This document shows positions 36,958 through 47,037 of a DNA stretch of 64,000 nt, in pieces. Under the pieces are notes generated by a model that made no database searches, had not been told where the DNA came from, and worked only from the letters and a program-made list of their open reading frames with translations. How positions within the stretch are numbered: the first letter of the stretch is position 1; each line of letters opens with the position of its first letter. Both the position numbers and the translations under genes were made by a program. Origin of the DNA: Asparagopsis taxiformis (Eukaryota; Rhodophyta; Florideophyceae; Bonnemaisoniales; Bonnemaisoniaceae); assembly GCA_030407315.1 (NCBI GenBank), contig JALQPE010000932.1:55019-119018 (forward strand). The letters run 5' to 3'.

Positions 36958-39900
36958 CTATTTATTTTCTAACATTGCACAGCACAGCTCGCTATCCATC
37001 GCAAGCCCAATACTCGCCAACGGATCGCCATTTCCGATCTCGCCTCGTTGACGCAGCAAAATGGTGAGCGCTTCATGCTCATCTTTTTCAACACCTTTGC
37101 CCTGCGCCAGACATCGCGCCTGCGCCTCCAATGCTCGCCGACATGCTTCCGAGTCCATCGAGTCATTGCCCGCGTTGGGCGTGATGTCCGCCGCTCGCTT
37201 GAAACACTCGTACGCTTCCTTGAAATGACCCAGCTGTTCATAATTCAAGCCAAGATTGTAAAGAGCTTTAGGGTACGGCCCGTTTCGCACTTTGACATAC
37301 GATTCCATTTCCGTTCGTTGAAGAGCCATTCGCTTTTCCGCGTCCGTCTCAAACGACCGCTGTACCGCTACGAGTAGTCCATAGTTTTCATGCAGCATCT
37401 CTCGCTCCGGAACCACTCCGCCGTTGTAGCCAGAGTCGTCGTTGTACGCGAGCATCGCATTGTCATAATTGTCTTTCGCAACATTCAACGCGCGCAGTGC
37501 TTCCTGTCGACTCAACCCCGCATCCTGTGCACGTCGAAGTGCTATATTTCCGCGCAATTGAAACCCATGACCAATTTGCTCCGTTTCGCACCGTTCCATC
37601 CGAATCGTCTGTGCCCTCCTTGCATATTCCTCCGCTTCATCAAATTTGTGCAGTCTCGCTTCCACAATGGCTAAATGATGGTATGCGCTTGCAATAGCAC
37701 GCGCGTCTTTTTCTTCTCTGTACAATTCCTTTGCATCCTCGTGATATTTTCTCGCCAACTCGAAATCCTCCTCTCGCGCTGCCAACAATCCCATATTGTG
37801 CAGCGTTCTCGACCGCTCCAACCGCTGGCTCAACTCCATCGCCTTGTTGTAATGCATCCTCGCCTTTGCATAATCCCGCTTGTTCATGGCACACCATCCC
37901 AGCTCATGTTCTGTCACAGCCAAAGCACTCTTATTTCCACACTCTTCCCAGATCTTTTTCGTCCGCTTAAACCACATCCCCGCCTCATTCAACTGATTCA
38001 GTCGATTGTGTCCCAACAACATACCGTAAATGTGGTATGTGCGAGGAATGTCAAGTCGGTACACTGCGTTCGAAGCATGAATATCTTTCAAGCTATTGAA
38101 AGTCCCAATCTTTTCCACCGTTTTCCTGCACAGAGCATACCGTTGTGCAATATCATTCTTTGACGCCAAATACCAGTACAATGGTAATAGTATTCCATAA
38201 AACGGCTGCTTCTCTTCGAGTGCATATTTCATCACTCGTTTCAAGTTCCAAAAATCAATTTCCGTCATGAGCACTCCTATGTCATGTCGGTCTTTGTCTG
38301 AGTGTCGCAATAAATCATACAGTTCCAATGCTCTCTTCCAATATGCTACATGCATTGGTTTTAGCAAGGGTCGCAGAATCGAATCCTTACCCATGCTTTC
38401 AAATGTTAACATTCGTTGATTAGAAAGCGATTCGATGTTGCCACGAGACGTGGCAGACATCATCACTGCAAACTTCTTAATCAACAGGATGGACAGACAC
38501 GCGTGAATTCGCCATGCCTTCTCGTTTCGCTGTTTTCGTACACGCTCATGTACCGTCAACAATCCCCATCTGACCGCCATGTCGAGGGCTGAGTTCCAAG
38601 CTGCTCGGTCAAAATTCAAAACACTATATACATCTTCCTCCAACGCATCGGCATAATGCTGCAAACCCTCGGCAGAAACGGATCCTTTGAAAGGTGCCAA
38701 AAACAATAGCGCTTTCTGTTGCGCTGGTGATAAAAGACTGAATGAATACTCCAATCCACTCATAACGCTAATAGACGTTGAGTTTGCGAGATAGCTCTGC
38801 AGGTTCTCGTACAAATTTTCCGAATGCGGCATGTTCGCCATGTCGCCAGCTTTAAACGAGCCGACGACAAGGTTTATAACAAGTGGGTTTCCAGCGTACA
38901 AATCCAACATTGGGTATGAATAAAGCGCAGCATATTTTGGGGCGCTTCCCTTATCATCCACTTCCAGTATTTGCTTGACGAGTACTTCCGACCATTTTCT
39001 GCTGAGGTTGGGGACGAGCTTCGCGGGGTATTTGCCAACAATGGTCGCAAGGTCCAGTTTGTTTGATTTGTTCTTAATGTATCTCATGAGTGCGCTCTCT
39101 GCATGGCTTCCACGAGATCCAATCAGGACAATAGTACTTCCACCCTGCAAATCTGCCAGCCACTGAGCGATTTCTTCTTGCGTTCTTGCCTTTGCGTTGA
39201 GCGGCTGCTTCGGTTTACTATTGTCATCAGAATCAGTATCACACTCGCTCCCACACTGAGATGATACTGATTCAAACGCAACTTCCGATACAGCTCCTGA
39301 TTCTTGCATACAAATTTTTTCAGCACCGTCAATGACAACAACATAGCAGTTGGAGTGCAGATGTTCTGTGACACGACGGCGAATCTCTGCCCCCTGACGA
39401 TCAGTCTGTTGTGTCGGATCATAGTTCTGTACATCAAAAAGTTGGCGATATATATGCCATATAATGTTATTGAGCGAAAAGGGCTTTTCATCCATCCGGA
39501 AAACAAACTTGTCCTTCACAAGTCCTGATACACACCACCACCAAGACACGTATGTGAGGAAAGCGGTTTTTCCACATCCCATCATTCCATACAGCAAAAT
39601 GATGTTGTCCACACGATCGTTTGAAAACACTTTGCACTCCAGCATACGAAGGTCACGATCTCTGCCGATAAATGTACGCAGATCCACAGCTTCATACATG
39701 ATGAGATTCTTGCGCTTGGTATACTGCTCGAAATCTTTCCAAATGGCCGTCTTCTCCTCAATAGAATCTGCTCGCTGGGCGGCTTGTTCCCACGTGCATC
39801 GAACAAAGTGACCAGCATGAGAGCCGGATGGGGGTGTGCGTTCAAATAACTGTGGAATCCACCAGTCCTGCCGTTGAATGGTACGTAGGACACCAACACG

Positions 39901-40941
39901 GTCGGGATCCTGAGCCATAATACGACGGGCATGTCGAGTGGCACTGCTGACAGTCATCGGTGCTGTTGGGTCGAGCATTGCAGAGTAAAACTCTCGCACG
40001 AAGCGTGCAGTGGTATCAACGAGAACGGAAAGTGCCATTGCTACCACGCAGTGTACTTTGCTGCGGAGGAACAGATTATAAGCAAAACTTGGTAGTCTGG
40101 AATTTGTCATTCCGCTGCGACAAGCGCTAGTGAACACGATTGGAATTTGGTAAGTGTCCACGATATCAGCGATTTCTTCCGCGGAAACAGCATTGTAACT
40201 TGCACGTTCTGTTTCGAGTACCAATCGATTGGCACAAGCACCACTGATATCAAATGGATTATCATCGACACCATGACAGTCGAGATGGAGAATGTGATAG
40301 AAACCTGGCTTGTTCTGTGCCAACTTTTTCCGGAGAGCGGTTATCGTTCCCGGACGAACGAGGTCGAAACGAAGTTGAAGATCTCTGTCACGAACGCCAT
40401 CCATGACGGCGAGAGACTCTATTCTCAATGGGATATCATTCTCATTGGTGCGTTGTCGCGCGGTGAGAAAGAGTACATTGAGGGTGGGGTACGAACGAAC
40501 CGGATGGGGAAGTGTTGCAGATGCGGGTACATCACGGACTACGCATCGTGACACATCCAGAGCTACGGGCCCTCGTGCGGGGTCGCGCAACAGCTCCCAA
40601 TGCAGGGAGCAGAAGGGAACGGTGCCGATGATACGAACGGTGAACGGGCCCGACGGGAGGACGACACGATTGGGCGGGAAGAGCATTGTGAATAGGCGAG
40701 TTCCATATTGATGTAAGGAACGTTCGACGCGTTGTAGACGCGGTGATACGGAAAATGGCTCCTTGTCTGCAGCTTCGCAATACCAACTGAGTTCGGTGGC
40801 GTCTTCTCGGGTGGTGAACGGGTTGGTGACTCGCACGTGCAGTGGAGATTCGGTGGATAACGTGCCGTGCACTGCAACGGTGAAGGAGTTGTCTGGATGC
40901 GATTGTACCTCTTTGAGAAGGATTTGTACTGGTGGAGACAT
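36958..40941 (-). CDS. CHAT protease / STAND NTPase / TPR protein
   Basis: The 1327-residue protein has three functional blocks. A CHAT domain (about 90-370) carries the caspase-like dyad, His223 in HLDCHG and Cys274 in TSACRSG, both intact. A STAND/NB-ARC-like NTPase (about 420-720) has Walker A GMMGCGKT (452-459, Lys458) and Walker B CYVVVIDGAEKI (Asp538). Helical linker sequence follows, and from ~969 to ~1270 there are TPR-type repeats, for example ALAVTEHELGWCAMNKRDYA and YNLGLNYEQLGHFKEAYECF. This is the layout of an intracellular sensor: the repeats detect a ligand, the NTPase oligomerises and the protease acts. Comparable proteins occur in bacteria and fungi. The target is unknown. 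It lies divergent from RPS15A. Confidence 0.85.
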   Translation of the reverse strand: MSPPVQILLKEVQSHPDNSFTVAVHGTLSTESPLHVRVTNPFTTREDATELSWYCEAADKEPFSVSPRLQRVERSLHQYGTRLFTMLFPPNRVVLPSGPFTVRIIGTVPFCSLHWELLRDPARGPVALDVSRCVVRDVPASATLPHPVRSYPTLNVLFLTARQRTNENDIPLRIESLAVMDGVRDRDLQLRFDLVRPGTITALRKKLAQNKPGFYHILHLDCHGVDDNPFDISGACANRLVLETERASYNAVSAEEIADIVDTYQIPIVFTSACRSGMTNSRLPSFAYNLFLRSKVHCVVAMALSVLVDTTARFVREFYSAMLDPTAPMTVSSATRHARRIMAQDPDRVGVLRTIQRQDWWIPQLFERTPPSGSHAGHFVRCTWEQAAQRADSIEEKTAIWKDFEQYTKRKNLIMYEAVDLRTFIGRDRDLRMLECKVFSNDRVDNIILLYGMMGCGKTAFLTYVSWWWCVSGLVKDKFVFRMDEKPFSLNNIIWHIYRQLFDVQNYDPTQQTDRQGAEIRRRVTEHLHSNCYVVVIDGAEKICMQESGAVSEVAFESVSSQCGSECDTDSDDNSKPKQPLNAKARTQEEIAQWLADLQGGSTIVLIGSRGSHAESALMRYIKNKSNKLDLATIVGKYPAKLVPNLSRKWSEVLVKQILEVDDKGSAPKYAALYSYPMLDLYAGNPLVINLVVGSFKAGDMANMPHSENLYENLQSYLANSTSISVMSGLEYSFSLLSPAQQKALLFLAPFKGSVSAEGLQHYADALEEDVYSVLNFDRAAWNSALDMAVRWGLLTVHERVRKQRNEKAWRIHACLSILLIKKFAVMMSATSRGNIESLSNQRMLTFESMGKDSILRPLLKPMHVAYWKRALELYDLLRHSDKDRHDIGVLMTEIDFWNLKRVMKYALEEKQPFYGILLPLYWYLASKNDIAQRYALCRKTVEKIGTFNSLKDIHASNAVYRLDIPRTYHIYGMLLGHNRLNQLNEAGMWFKRTKKIWEECGNKSALAVTEHELGWCAMNKRDYAKARMHYNKAMELSQRLERSRTLHNMGLLAAREEDFELARKYHEDAKELYREEKDARAIASAYHHLAIVEARLHKFDEAEEYARRAQTIRMERCETEQIGHGFQLRGNIALRRAQDAGLSRQEALRALNVAKDNYDNAMLAYNDDSGYNGGVVPEREMLHENYGLLVAVQRSFETDAEKRMALQRTEMESYVKVRNGPYPKALYNLGLNYEQLGHFKEAYECFKRAADITPNAGNDSMDSEACRRALEAQARCLAQGKGVEKDEHEALTILLRQRGEIGNGDPLASIGLAMDSELCCAMLENK

Positions 40942-41575
40942 AGGGATGGGGACTGTCGGGGTGGGAGAGGGAGACTGGTGGTGGAAATGGAGGCGCGTTA
41001 TGGCATGATAATCGGTTGTTGGCCAGTGAAACGCGATTTGAAGACGGACAACTTGATGCTCGCAAGGACGCTTCTCTAGTCGCCAATAAGATGTGCCTTG
41101 TAACGTGCGATCTCGTTAATTGTTCGGTATCTTTTGCATCCATATATATATATCTTCCATTGTTTATTTCTGTGCAGAAAAATGTTTTTATTCCTCTCCG
41201 ACAGCACCATCATCAAACCGCACGATACTCCAATCAGCTCTCAGAAATCACAATCAATTTTTCAATTACCACATCTCCTGAGTAATTTGTAATTCCCACA
41301 ACAGTCACATTTTGTCAAGCGCTGTCCACGTGGCCACCTTTCCGTTTCCTTACCCTAACTGCGATCCACAGCGGTTACCGTCGGCGCCTGTATACTGAGT
41401 GCCCCAATCTATCATTGAATTCTGGCCCTCTCCGCCCTGCCCTTCCATCCACCGACCTGTCACATCTACCCGCTCGCTCGCCCAAGCCCACGCATCGACA
41501 TCGCCACCGCATCACGTCCCACAAACAAACGAATCGCGTCTAGTCGCAGCAAGCTACAAACCACTAGACCTCAAA
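40942..41575. other. Divergent promoter region, CHAT gene / RPS15A
   Basis: This 634-bp region has a (TA)n element at 41142-41152, about 200 bp from the CHAT start codon. An open frame runs into RPS15A from 41399 without an ATG and is probably 5' leader. Confidence 0.5.
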
Positions 41576-41965
41576 ATGCGTATGTCCGTCTTGGGCGATG
41601 CCCTCAAAACTCTGTCCAACGCTGAGAAGCGCGGAAAGCGTCAGGTGCTGTTGCGACCATCTTCCAAGGTGATTGTCAAGTTTCTGCAGGTCATGCAGAG
41701 CCATGGTTATATTGGTGAATTTGAATTTGTGGACGATCACCGCGCTGGAAAGATCGTTGTCAATCTGATCGGTCGTCTCAACAAGTGTGGTGTCATCTCT
41801 CCGCGTTTCGACGTTGGAGTTAATGAGATTGAGAAGTGGGTCACAAACTTGTTGCCTTCCCGTCAGTTTGGCTACATCATGCTCACAACTTCGTACGGCA
41901 TTATGGATCACGAGGAGGCTAGGCGAAAGCACACTGGAGGCAAGATTCTCGGCTTTTTCTACTAG
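41576..41965 (+). CDS. RPS15A: 40S ribosomal protein S15a (uS8)
   Basis: The 129-residue protein is a nearly perfect eukaryotic uS8. It starts [20 protein letters not shown], contains [20 protein letters not shown] and [13 protein letters not shown], and ends [15 protein letters not shown]. It binds 18S rRNA in the small-subunit platform. One residue is missing at the N-terminus compared with the usual MVRM start. There is no intron. Confidence 0.97.
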   Translation: MRMSVLGDALKTLSNAEKRGKRQVLLRPSSKVIVKFLQVMQSHGYIGEFEFVDDHRAGKIVVNLIGRLNKCGVISPRFDVGVNEIEKWVTNLLPSRQFGYIMLTTSYGIMDHEEARRKHTGGKILGFFY

Positions 41966-42363
41966 TTTCACGACATGCGTTGCACTGCGCCCGCTCCTAT
42001 CATAGACCGCTCAGCGTCGTGCGTATGTTTCGCAACGAGTAAAATGTTCAAACTTCTAAACCACTCTCTAATCTGTGTCTACTGCAATTTCTCCCGTCCG
42101 CCATCCCTTCCCCAACGACCTCCCTACTCTTCGCAAAATTCAACAACTAGCTGTCAGTAAAATGGTCTTCAAGGCTATCTTTTTACTCCATGCAACTGTT
42201 ATGGAAACAAAACGTATTGGCTAGAGCTCTTGTCTCAGTTGACAGCTTGCAGATCAAACCTGCATACATCTTCATTGCCAATATAATAGAGATCCATCGG
42301 CGGAATAATTCATGCGCGCATTCGTCGATTGCACTGCACTGACTTTGCCTGCCGCTCGGTTTC
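41966..42363. other. Convergent intergenic region with no gene seen
   Basis: These 398 bp lie between the RPS15A stop and the RING-gene stop and should hold both 3' untranslated regions. Confidence 0.5.
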
Positions 42364-44082
42364 TTACGAATGCTGCGCAGGACATCGTCGACGCGACCTG
42401 TACGGTGCAATGCGTTTCTTATCCACAGGACAGCATCCATTGTAAGTTAACCACTCTACAATCACAAATCAACTCAAATCCAGTTAGTAAACTATAAACA
42501 TAATTGCAGACAAAACCATTGTATGTGGCATCAACTTACCGTCAATACACTTCTTATGATACTTGTGCGAGCAAGGCAACACACGCAACTCTTCGCCTTC
42601 TTCAACATCACACATGCATACACAACACCGAATTTCCTTATCCTTTGCAGTCGCAGTAATGGTCGGCAGCGACTCAATATCCGATTTCTCCGCGCGGTTC
42701 TTCTCTCGCACAAGCTGTTCATCCAGTCGGATGAGCTGTTCATAGTCGAGTGCCTGGTCGGGATAGAAGCCATGAAAATAAGCCTGATCAAAACCGGCCG
42801 AATTCTGCATCATGCTCATCAATCTACCCACAAAGTCTCTGTGTGGCGAATGACCGTGCGGCGCAAGGCCGCCAGTCGGCATTCTCCGAGCGCGAGAGGA
42901 CGGCGCGGTGGACGACGACGCAGGAGTGGAACGCCTCCTTGCAACGGAGATAGTACGAGCGGAGCTATTGGCCCTAGCGGACGAGGAGGACGCCACGGAG
43001 GACGAACCAGATGCGCGCACACGTGAAACGCCGAGAGAGCCGGGTGGGAGGGGCGGCGACGCGCGCATTGCGTAAGCGTGTGTGCCCGAATGAGCTCGGG
43101 CGGAATGTGCCTCGGAAACCGATACGGAGGAAGCGGTGTGGGGCATATATTCGGCGAGGCTTTCAGCCAAGTTGTTAGAATCGACGTTACTGGCATCCAC
43201 AAATTGGGCAATAAGTGATTCGGTCGAAATAGCCTGATGGCCTATGTGCAGACGCGGTGGGCGGGACGGCGGTGTGCGACGCGAGTGTGCATGCAAGTGC
43301 ACATGTGCGCCGGCATGGGAATGGGGGATGCTATGCAGCTGTGCGTAATTATGCGACGACGAGGCGGCATGTGCGTGGAGATGCACATGAGGCTGGGCGT
43401 GTGCCTGCGAGTGGGGAATGGCGTGTAGGTGGGGATGGGAGTGTGGGGGAGCGTGTGAGCGTGTGTGTGGGCGCGGATAGCGGCGCGTGGAGAGCGGAAG
43501 TGTGGGGGGGACAGACGCAGCGGCGGACGGGAGGTCTTCGACGGGTATGGGTGGCTCGCGGACACTCGGTGGGAGAGTGGAAAAGTTTGGCTGACGTGTC
43601 GACGAGGAGCGCGTCGGGAGGGTACGATGGCGGCGACGATGCATGGCGGCGTAATGGTCGCGTGTATGGGAGAGGGGCGAGTGGGGACGTGTCGAGCGGA
43701 AGAGGGGGGGCATGGATATGTGGGGCGTCTGCGGTTGGGTTGGTGTTGGGGAAGTTGTGAGACGAGGACCGGCAGCGGCCATTTCGACCAGGTCGGTGTG
43801 GGCGGGATCGTCGTCCACCACGATGACGGCGGAGGTGGGGTGGCGGGGCTGGCGACGGGGCTCGCGACGACGACGCTTGCGCGGGGAATCGTCGAGGGGG
43901 ATTGGGGAGGGCGTACGGGTGTGGGCGGGCGAAGGACGACGACGCGGCGGTGTGGGCGTGTCGAGCACGATTATGTCGTCCGGGACTGGAAACGGGGTCG
44001 GAGTGGTGATGGGAGTTGTGTGATGGGGCGGGGTGTGTGGCGGGTCGAGAAGAACGACCTCTTGTGGAATGGAGTCCGTCAT
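42364..44082 (-). CDS. RING-H2 protein with a His-rich region, two exons
   Basis: Exon 1 is 44082-42540 and exon 2 is 42455-42364 (reading down the minus strand), giving 544 residues. Splicing completes a RING-H2 domain at ~484-527: CCVCMCDV, LPCSHKYHKKCID, then EWLTYNGCCPVDK. The last zinc ligand is Asp (CPVD) rather than Cys, as in the cullin partner RBX1. Such proteins are usually E3 ubiquitin ligases. The long N-terminal part is disordered, with acidic VVLLDPP, IIVLDTP and VIVVDDDP segments that look like SUMO-interacting motifs. About residues 199-271 are very His-rich. This could be a SUMO-targeted or metal-responsive ligase; both roles are inferred. The frame continues upstream to a TTG; this ATG is preferred. 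Confidence 0.8.
42456..42539 (-). other. Intron of the RING-H2 gene
   Basis: The 84-bp intron starts gtaagt and ends ttgtag on the minus strand, phase 1. Without splicing the frame stops before the last zinc ligands; with splicing the RING is complete. Confidence 0.85.
43270..43485 (-). repeat. Coding sequence for a His-rich alternating tract
   Basis: This segment of the RING gene encodes repeated HxH units such as HSHPHLHAIPHSQAHAQPH. It is rich in alternating purine/pyrimidine GTG/CAC steps. Confidence 0.8.
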
Positions 44083-44412
44083 GGAGTTGCGGGCGGGGAA
44101 AGGGTAGCAAGTGAAGGCGTGTTGGGGAAGATGTGGTTTTGGATGGCTGGCTAGAGGCAAGTCTGGAGTACGCTACTGCGTAAGCGATGGCAGGCAAATG
44201 TGCTGTATGCTCTGCTGACTGCGTTTCGACGTTTGCAGTTGTAGCGAGTCGTTTTGGCTCGCGTGGCTGCTGCATTTTGGTGCGCCCGTTTGGATGGAAG
44301 CCGTCGACCAATACGCATTGTACAAGTGTCCGATTCCACTGTGTAATTTTGGCGCCTCCGCAAATGCATTCCATCCGTTTACATGTGCAATTTTTTTACA
44401 ATTATGTTCAAT
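44083..44412. other. Short region between the RING gene and the membrane-protein gene
   Basis: These 330 bp contain the RING-gene promoter and the 3' end of the upstream membrane-protein gene, both on the minus strand. No TATA box or gene is seen. Confidence 0.5.
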
Positions 44413-46458
44413 CTATTCCTTCTTGCTCAACGCGCCGATGATGCTAGCTGCCCCGTTGGCGCCCGCCTCTTTCAGCACTGACGGTATTCTCTTGCTGCCC
44501 TCGTCGCTGAAAAGTGTGGGCAGCTGTTCGCCGCCTCGTGCTGACGATACCGTCAGCGCTGTCATGCACACAAAGTCGACAAAGTGCACCATGTACATCA
44601 TCCAACTCGTGTCGATATTCTCCCCGAGCATGGCTGGCCTCCACACCCGCTTTCGATAGTCCAATCCCACCAAAACGTAGAACATCAGCTCGCATCCAAA
44701 CACCCATTGCTCCCTCCTGTCCCGCCCCTTGCCAACCGCCAGCCCGAGCACCAGTAGGAAGCACGGGAATGCAATGCTCGCCGCGACTTGCAACAGGATA
44801 AACACATTCTCCGACGCCTCGTACAGCGTCTGTAGCGGGTCCTCGAACAGTACCAATCCCGCGATCAACAGTCCCAGCGAGAATGCAGCCAGGAACACAT
44901 TCCCTAGCAGAACATATTGTCGTAGAGAAACCGACCGCGTCAATGCAAACACAGACGACATGGTCACCATCAACGGGAATCCAACTAGAAATACGCATAG
45001 AAACACTGCAACTACACCCCCATATTTGCCCGGTACGACGTGATCCACAGAATCTTCTACCTTCCTCTCGAGCTCCTCCAAACGATGCTTCATCTTCTTC
45101 ACCCCCGGTGCCATATATCTACTAGCATAATGCTTCATCGCGTCCGTTTCCGGCGCCTCCATCAGAATCGTTGCTCGCTTCGCCCGCTGCTTGATCCACA
45201 CTCCCAGATCCGGATGTTGAATCTTCTCCTGCAATTCCTCCAGCGTCTTCGCCTCAGATTCCAACTCGCTAGTCAACATTTTCTTCTCCTCAAGCAGCTC
45301 ATCAAACGCTCGTTTCCGCTCCTCAACAGTCTCAATCAGTTCCTCCTTCTCCGCCTTGACCTCCTCTCTCACCGATTCCAGCGCCTGCCGATGCAAAAAG
45401 CGCTCTTTCTCCACGCGTTGTTCTGCAATCGTCTTGTCGCGCTGCGCAGTAGCAAGCGTATCTTTCAAAGACCCCACCTGTTTCGTGAGCAGATCCAGTT
45501 CCTTTGCCATTCGTTGATCGCGAAACCTCAAGATCGCCATCTCCTCTTTCTCCCTCTCGTACGCGATGCGATTGGCGGCAGCCCAATCGGACTCGCGCAT
45601 CGTTGCTGCATTTCCAAACTCTGCCTGCCGTCCATCCAATGCGCCCGCACCGTTAAAGCGCATGGCCTCCGCCGCATCCGGGTCGTACTTGAGCAGTTCT
45701 GCATTAGGATCTACTTTGGCCAACGCCGCCATCGGCTGTTTCTGCAGCGCTTCCTCGCTGAGAGGTCGGTTCGGCATCATGGCTGCCTGATCGTCTAGTC
45801 GCTTCATACTTTGCGTGTCCTGACCGGCTGCCAGACCCAAAGGAGCATCCAGACCTGTTCTTCGCAAGCCAAGCGAGGATGAAGAGGAGTCATTGGAAAG
45901 GCTTTTATCGTCCGCTGTGGCTGCATCAGCACCAGCGCGGTTGGGGTCTTGCATAAGGGAATCTCTGTCGACTGGTTGATGATTATTGCGCACGTTATCA
46001 AGGCGATTTTCTTCTTCAAGTTTCTTGACTTCTGCGAGTAGTTGGTCCATTTCTTGCTTTTCTTTCTCTTCCGCTTCGGACACCTGCCCTGCAGCGGCAT
46101 CTTTCATCGCGGCTTCCAGCGCTTTACCGCCTGGAAGGTCGTCGTCATCGAGGTTATCGTCTACAGCGGCTGCATCTAACTTGGGATCAAGTGCAGGTTT
46201 TCCTTCCAGTTCTTTCTCAATTTCGGCAATCTGCTTGTTGATTTTTTCTTCCTCTTCATCGTTGGCATCAGCATCACCGCCGTCGTCGTCATCGTCCGTA
46301 TCAGGCTTTAGAGGTTCGTTGGGAACGGGTTTCTCGTCGTCATTGGGGGCTACTTGATTGACGGCTGCATCAGCATCTTGCGCTAAAGCACAGGAGAAAA
46401 AAAGGGTGAAACAGAGGAGCAAAAGGAGCAGGAGGGAGAGGCGACTTGAAGGGCGCAT
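44413..46458 (-). CDS. Secretory-pathway coiled-coil protein with C-terminal membrane domain, unknown
   Basis: I do not recognise this 681-residue protein. A strong signal peptide (hydrophobic run LSLLLLLLLCFTLFFSCALA) is followed by an acidic region (~27-150). A long coiled coil covers about 285-415 (MAKELDLLTKQVGSLKDTLA and EELIETVEERKRAFDELLEE). The C-terminal third has about five hydrophobic segments: VVAVFLCVFLVGFPLMVTM, VLLGNVFLAAFSLGLLIAGL, VFILLQVAASIAFPCFLLVL, FGCELMFYVLVGLDY and MYMVHFVDFVCMTALTV. The coiled coil should face the lumen or cell exterior. The layout suggests a tether or scaffold in the endomembrane system. The tail ends SKKE, which is not a canonical retrieval signal. 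Confidence 0.65.
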   Translation of the reverse strand: MRPSSRLSLLLLLLLCFTLFFSCALAQDADAAVNQVAPNDDEKPVPNEPLKPDTDDDDDGGDADANDEEEEKINKQIAEIEKELEGKPALDPKLDAAAVDDNLDDDDLPGGKALEAAMKDAAAGQVSEAEEKEKQEMDQLLAEVKKLEEENRLDNVRNNHQPVDRDSLMQDPNRAGADAATADDKSLSNDSSSSSLGLRRTGLDAPLGLAAGQDTQSMKRLDDQAAMMPNRPLSEEALQKQPMAALAKVDPNAELLKYDPDAAEAMRFNGAGALDGRQAEFGNAATMRESDWAAANRIAYEREKEEMAILRFRDQRMAKELDLLTKQVGSLKDTLATAQRDKTIAEQRVEKERFLHRQALESVREEVKAEKEELIETVEERKRAFDELLEEKKMLTSELESEAKTLEELQEKIQHPDLGVWIKQRAKRATILMEAPETDAMKHYASRYMAPGVKKMKHRLEELERKVEDSVDHVVPGKYGGVVAVFLCVFLVGFPLMVTMSSVFALTRSVSLRQYVLLGNVFLAAFSLGLLIAGLVLFEDPLQTLYEASENVFILLQVAASIAFPCFLLVLGLAVGKGRDRREQWVFGCELMFYVLVGLDYRKRVWRPAMLGENIDTSWMMYMVHFVDFVCMTALTVSSARGGEQLPTLFSDEGSKRIPSVLKEAGANGAASIIGALSKKE

Positions 46459-47037
46459 GATGACGTCGGGAAAAAGGGTGGTGATTTTGTATTCGAGTCA
46501 ATTGAAATGGTTTGTGTTAACTCGGTAGACTCTTTTTCATCTCCATGCAGGTGCATCAAGAGATGAAGTGGGTGGCAAGCGGGGCAACAGATAGGGCATG
46601 GCGGCCCGTGCGAGCGTGTGTGTTAGTCAAAATTGCAATTTTGCAGAAAATCAACCATTTCCAGCTGTCGACGAGGGTATCAACAGCGCATGTCCACCAT
46701 GATCCGTCATCATTGGAAGACAACGTCTCCTCATAAAAACAAACAAGCGGCACGCTTGCGAGTTCATTGCTTCCACTAGATCACGCTCAACACTATTGAT
46801 TCGCGGTTATGTGCACTTACCTCCTTACTATTCGCACATAGCAGTAACGATGGATTATACAAGCACTGCTGCCCGCACATCACACTGTATAAACAAGATG
46901 AGTGTTGCACAACAAGGGTCCCAGTCAGCCCGACACTCTCTCCAAGGCAAATATCTCCCAATGCAAACTTTTTTACTCCATTGTCATCCACAATGCGCGG
47001 GTGAAAAAATCGTCCAGTATGTCAACCAAACGCTGTC
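46459..47037. other. Intergenic region with no gene seen
   Basis: These 579 bp separate the start of the membrane-protein gene from the end of the Ldh_2 gene, both on the minus strand. Short frames have no support. Confidence 0.5.

Noticed and set aside
41966..42363. A possible small RNA gene after RPS15A
   Set aside because: The stretch has no box C/D, H/ACA or tRNA elements that I could match; it is probably 3' untranslated sequence.
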